From an uncultured Collinsella sp. (lineage in GTDB: Bacteria; Actinomycetota; Coriobacteriia; Coriobacteriales; Coriobacteriaceae): a stretch of DNA of 64,000 nucleotides. The notes beneath the pieces are model-generated. The model saw only the letters and a list, made by a program, of their open reading frames with translations. It was not told the origin of the DNA and ran no database searches. The stretch lies in assembly GCA_900552685.1 (NCBI GenBank), contig USAJ01000003.1, positions 61,029 to 125,028 of the forward strand. The letters run 5' to 3'. The position numbers and the translations under genes are program-made. Below are positions 61,133 through 64,000 of the stretch, in pieces (the stretch's first letter is position 1; each line of letters opens with the position of its first letter).

Positions 61133-61281
61133 AGTGGTAACGACCCTACCACGTTGCACTTTACCAAACAAGAGTATTCGTATATAACGTTTAAAAAATG
61201 CAGCATCATGCTAGAAACAAGGGTGCCGTAACCCTGCGTCACAATAGGTGGCAACCGAGTTGTCCCATGAAAGGAATCCCT

Positions 61282-62469
61282 ATGACCGAGCTCCAAGAAC
61301 TCCGTCGTTATCGTCGCGACCTGCACCGCATTCCGGAGCTCGACTTCGATCTCCCGCAAACCATCGCCTATATCGAGGGCGTGCTCGCTCCGCTTGCCTG
61401 CGAGGTGACCCATCCGTGTCCCAGCTGCGTCTGTGCCTTCTTCGATGCCGGTGTGGGCGCTACGCATGCCACGGCGATTCGCGCCGATATGGACGCCCTG
61501 CCAATCGCGGAGGCAACAGGTGCGGCCTTTGCCTCGACGCATCCCGGCAAAATGCACGCGTGCGGGCATGATGGACACATGGCCATGGCGCTCGCGGCGG
61601 TAACCTTTGTCGATCGTACGATTCGTGAGCAGCCGGGCGCCATCAAGCGCAACGTGCTCTTTGTGTTCCAGCCTGCCGAGGAGACGACCGGTGGCGCCAA
61701 GACGGTGTGCGAGAGCGGCGTATTCGAGCGCTATGGGGCAGATCGCATCTTTGGCTTCCACGTATGGCCCGATTTGCCCGCCGGTACGTTGGCGAGCTGC
61801 CCCGGTCCGCTGCTGGCGCGCTCAAGCGAGACGCACATTCATATCCATGGCACGAGCATCCATATTGCCAAGACCTACGGCGTTCCAGTCGAGGAATCGC
61901 ACGATGCCGCGCTGGCAGCGGCCAAGTTCTTAGTTTCCGAGCGCGAGTTCATGGACGAGTTGGGTGCCGACGAGCCCTGCATTGGTAAGTTCGGCCTGCT
62001 GCAGGCCGGCACCGTCTGCAATGCGGTGGCGGGGGAGGCCCATGTGGCTGGCAGCCTGCGCGTGTTTACGGACGGTATGTTCGACCGTGCGCGTGAGGGC
62101 GTGCGGCGCGTGTTGGACGAGGCCTGCGCCGCAACGGGCTGTACATACGATCTCGATTTTGCCGAGGGCTATCCGCCGGTCGATAACGACCACGAGCTGT
62201 TCGCCCGCATTGCGCCTGCCTTGTCCGAGCTGCAACTTGTGGACGAGCCGCTGCTGATTGCCGAGGACTTCGCCTTCTATCAGCGCCATCTGCCAGGTTT
62301 GTTCTTCCTGTTGGGCACGGGCGTTCCTGCCAGTCAGGATAATCCGAGCGACGCCGAGGGCTGCCCCGCCTATGCCACGAGTGCCCTGCATACTGATACC
62401 ATGCTCTTTGACGAGGAAATCCTGCTCAAAGGCCTCGATGTCTACAAACGATTGCTTTTGCTTGCTTAA
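61282..62469 (+). CDS. M20 amidohydrolase/peptidase, possible N-acetyldiaminopimelate deacetylase
   Basis: 395 residues from ATG 61282 behind AAAGGA. M20D family: LRRYRRDLHRIPELDF, AIRADMDALPI, MHACGHDGHMAMAL (metal His/Asp), FVFQPAEETTGGAK (Glu pair), IFGFHVWPDLPAGTL and EDFAFY. Relatives include N-acetyldiaminopimelate deacetylase and hippurate/indole-acetyl hydrolases. It is divergent from the lysine operon and dapH is present, so the DapL-type deacetylase role is favoured, but not proven. Confidence 0.85.
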   Translation: MTELQELRRYRRDLHRIPELDFDLPQTIAYIEGVLAPLACEVTHPCPSCVCAFFDAGVGATHATAIRADMDALPIAEATGAAFASTHPGKMHACGHDGHMAMALAAVTFVDRTIREQPGAIKRNVLFVFQPAEETTGGAKTVCESGVFERYGADRIFGFHVWPDLPAGTLASCPGPLLARSSETHIHIHGTSIHIAKTYGVPVEESHDAALAAAKFLVSEREFMDELGADEPCIGKFGLLQAGTVCNAVAGEAHVAGSLRVFTDGMFDRAREGVRRVLDEACAATGCTYDLDFAEGYPPVDNDHELFARIAPALSELQLVDEPLLIAEDFAFYQRHLPGLFFLLGTGVPASQDNPSDAEGCPAYATSALHTDTMLFDEEILLKGLDVYKRLLLLA

Positions 62470-62483
62470 GTGTCGAAGGATAC

Positions 62484-62559
62484 CTGTTCTAGAAAACACG
62501 AACAGATGTACGGTATAATAGAGATGTAAGTCTATAGAAACGTTTGACGTTATTAACGT
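62484..62559. promoter_or_regulatory. Promoter/operator region of higBA
   Basis: CTGTTC (62484-62489)/GAACAG (62500-62505) and ACGTT-ATT-AACGT (62547-62559) are inverted repeats around a consensus TATAAT (62514-62519). They lie 12-87 bp before higB and are natural binding sites for HigA. Confidence 0.5.
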
Positions 62560-62570
62560 AAGGCGATACT

Positions 62571-62852
62571 ATGATTGCATCATATAAAGATGAAGACACT
62601 GAACGCTTTGCAATGGGTGTGCGGATTAGGAAGTTCATTCCTTTTGAGCGGGTCGCCTTGAGGAAGATTCGCCAACTGCAGATCTGCGCTTTGCTTGATG
62701 ATCTTCGCGTTCCTCCGGGCAATCGTCTTGAAGCGTTGAAGGGCGATCGCGCCGGTCAATATAGTATCCGTGTCAATGAGCGCTATCGGGTCTGTTTTGA
62801 GTGGAGACAGGGGATGGCTTGGAATGTCGAAATCATCGATTATCACAAGTGA
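62571..62852 (+). CDS. higB: HigB-type toxin (RelE superfamily)
   Basis: 93 residues. HigB pattern: RKFIPFERVALRKIRQLQIC, DDLRVPPGNRLEALKGDRAG, QYSIRVNERYRVCFEWRQGM. The length is typical. Ribosome-dependent mRNA interferase of a type II system with the toxin gene first. It overlaps higA by 29 bp. ATG 62571 lies shortly after a palindrome and AAGGCG. Confidence 0.9.
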   Translation: MIASYKDEDTERFAMGVRIRKFIPFERVALRKIRQLQICALLDDLRVPPGNRLEALKGDRAGQYSIRVNERYRVCFEWRQGMAWNVEIIDYHK

Positions 62853-63165
62853 CGAGACTGCGCTCGATTTGCTGCCGCCGGTGACTCCTGGCGAGCTCCT
62901 CAAAGAGGATTTTCTTGTCCCTATGGGTATTTCTCAATATCGCCTCGCCAAGGAGACCGGGATTCCGGCCCAGCGCATTGGGCAGATTATCTTGGGAAGG
63001 CGTCGCGTGACGGCCGACACCGACCTTCGCCTTTGCCGCTACTTTGGCCTGACGGATGGTTATTGGCTGCGCGCCCAGATAGCGTTTGATCTTGAGGCGG
63101 AGAAGAGGCGCATCGAACCGGAACTGGATAAGATCGTTCCTGTTCAGCAGGCTATCGCATTGTAG
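62824..63165 (+). CDS. higA: HigA-type antitoxin (XRE HTH)
   Basis: 113 residues. ATG 62824 lies inside higB and is the start that best fits the family. VTPGELLKEDFLVPMGISQY, RLAKETGIPAQRIGQIILGR and FGLTDGYWLRAQIAFDLEAE are typical of HigA with its XRE fold in the middle. It binds HigB and represses its own promoter. The gene order toxin-antitoxin is the HigBA hallmark. Confidence 0.9.
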   Translation: MSKSSIITSDETALDLLPPVTPGELLKEDFLVPMGISQYRLAKETGIPAQRIGQIILGRRRVTADTDLRLCRYFGLTDGYWLRAQIAFDLEAEKRRIEPELDKIVPVQQAIAL

Positions 63166-63194
63166 TGTTCAAAGATGTTGAGGTTGGAGTGACG

Positions 63195-63518
63195 ATGGGG
63201 CGACGCCGACAATCTGCCGTTTATAGTCCCGGTGGGTGTGGATGCGGCTTGCTACTGCTTCCAGTTATTGCTGTGAGCATTGGCGTTATGTTTGCGCTTG
63301 CCGGGTTGGCAGCAGCGGCACTCGTGCTGTTGATTGTGGCTATTGGCGTGACGATTTGGCTCTGCCGCAATCGCGAGCAACGCCGTGCCGATGGTAAGGC
63401 CAATGTTGGATGGACCATCTTTTTGGTTACTGCCTATCTGCTGAGCATCAGTTACTTGGCGTTCTTTATCCTGCTGCTCATTAGCACCTTTACCGGGGAA
63501 TCCGTCACGGTGGGCTAG
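63195..63518 (+). CDS. Small membrane protein, unknown
   Basis: 107 residues, ATG 63195 behind TTGGAG. Two or three hydrophobic helices: LLLLPVIAVSIGVMFALAGL with AAAALVLLIVAIGVTIWLC, then TIFLVTAYLLSISYLAFFIL. A positively charged loop CRNREQRRADGK separates them. A GGCGCG motif sits before helix 1. It follows higA by 29 bp. No family recognised. Confidence 0.65.
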   Translation: MGRRRQSAVYSPGGCGCGLLLLPVIAVSIGVMFALAGLAAAALVLLIVAIGVTIWLCRNREQRRADGKANVGWTIFLVTAYLLSISYLAFFILLLISTFTGESVTVG

Positions 63519-63766
63519 GCTTCGACGAGCCTTTTGAGGATGAGGCGAGGGGGCGGACTCTGAACGAACAGCGCCCTACGTCAACATGTTTCATTCGTTG
63601 TGTAGCAATCCGAATGTGCAAGCGTTTGGCATGAGAGCACCGCCGCCAGCAACACAGGGATACAGGCCGCGATCGCCAGTCCCCATGCCAGCTCATCGCA
63701 AAAGCGCGTCAACGTCGCGCCAGGCCAAGGCCATTTTCTGCTCGAGTTTGTAGGCTCGCTCGATTA
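63519..63766. other. High-GC intergenic stretch with a possible decayed minus-strand membrane gene
   Basis: No intact gene. A minus-strand frame ending near 63586 reads ELAWGLAIAACIPVLLAAVL SCQ (split here), which looks like the last helix of a membrane or lipoprotein gene whose start is lost at the composition change near 63765. Confidence 0.35.
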
Positions 63767-63928
63767 TTTTACATTGCATCAGTTCTGTTTTTCATAGCGT
63801 CAGCTAGTGGCTTTACGAGTGGAAATGAAAGTTCTATGGCTATAGCATGGTTATGTCTTGGTTCTTCATTTCTTTGTTTGGGTTCAACTCATAAGAAAAA
63901 GGAAAACAATACAGATGGTAAATAATTT
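63766..63928 (+). pseudogene. 3' remnant of an AT-rich membrane-protein gene
   Basis: The frame LFYIASVLFFIASASGFT, then SSMAIAWLCLGSSFLCLGST and KKKENNTDGK up to TAA 63926-63928 looks like real coding sequence with two membrane helices. It has no start codon or RBS. Upstream bases in the same frame change abruptly to GC-rich Arg/Pro codons that do not look coding. It seems cut by an insertion or recombination. Confidence 0.45.
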
Positions 63929-63972
63929 CCTGCTTGTATTGTTGAAAAATCGGAATTTCAGGAGGTGTTTTT

Positions 63973-64000
63973 ATGCCACAAATGAATAAGGGAGGAAAAT
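63973..64000 (+). CDS. Start of an unknown gene (cut by window edge)
   Basis: ATG 63973 behind AGGAGG at 9-bp distance begins MPQMNKGGK and runs off the window. AT-rich, as is the sequence before it. Only nine residues are visible, so no function can be given. Confidence 0.5.

Overview
The window reads as chromosome of a high-GC human-gut actinobacterium of the class Coriobacteriia, most likely Collinsella. This is an inference from codon use, protein style and gene set (strong G/C third positions, EttA, acetylase-type lysine operon, LPxAG-type surface protein, flavodoxin plus DUF3793). I see no rRNA, tRNA, complete insertion sequence or CRISPR array. Most genes are core or peripheral metabolism. 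Four stretches look accessory: a VirD4/ClpP block (20.8-23.7 kb), a fructoselysine-type catabolic operon (26.0-37.4 kb), a lower-GC radical-SAM peptide cluster (44.9-49.1 kb) and the AT-rich right edge (from about 63.77 kb).

Layout. 0-2 kb: partial LysR regulator divergent from an O-acetylhomoserine sulfhydrylase with a structured leader. 2-8 kb: a secreted protein, ketopantoate reductase, an Fe-S aldo/keto reductase, a Gfo/Idh oxidoreductase and endonuclease IV, with two copies of a 63-bp palindromic repeat. 8.3-11.4 kb: polar amino-acid ABC transporter whose permease carries an extra secreted domain. 11.5-13.3 kb: flavodoxin/DUF3793 and a copper-type HMA protein behind a CsoR-like operator. 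13.5-18.1 kb: a sortase-anchored surface protein and a YolD/Y-family polymerase pair with LexA-like boxes. 18.2-25.8 kb: half an iron alcohol dehydrogenase, pgi, the VirD4-ClpP block and two HAD phosphatases.

26-37.4 kb: GntR regulator, a perfect palindromic operator, then an eleven-gene co-directional run: YfcC transporter, two amidohydrolases, FrlC-, FrlB- and two FrlD-like proteins, YjbQ, BtpA and an FGGY kinase broken by a one-base frameshift. It resembles the fructoselysine (frl) system but is much larger and uses another transporter. 37.5-44.7 kb: TatD, TcdA, SdpR/SdpI, EttA and two cell-envelope-type proteins. 44.9-49.1 kb: DUF2087, an MFS exporter, a B12-binding radical SAM enzyme interrupted by one in-frame TAA, and a 36-residue peptide gene. 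This looks like a small RiPP cluster. 49.3-55 kb: NadE, aminotransferase, lactate dehydrogenase and a frameshifted DUF2974 gene.

55-64 kb: NdpA, a Phd/RelE-type toxin-antitoxin pair, and a lysine operon on the minus strand (lysine riboswitch, an in-frame LysA-DapA fusion, dapB, dapH). The M20 deacetylase divergent from it and the aminotransferase at 51.4 kb could complete the acetylase route to diaminopimelate. HigBA follows.

The two strongest leads are (1) the peptide/radical SAM/exporter cluster and (2) a structured element present twice (42086-42232 minus, 56955-57099 plus) with conserved internal-loop sequence and compensatory changes in the stems, as expected of a structured RNA.
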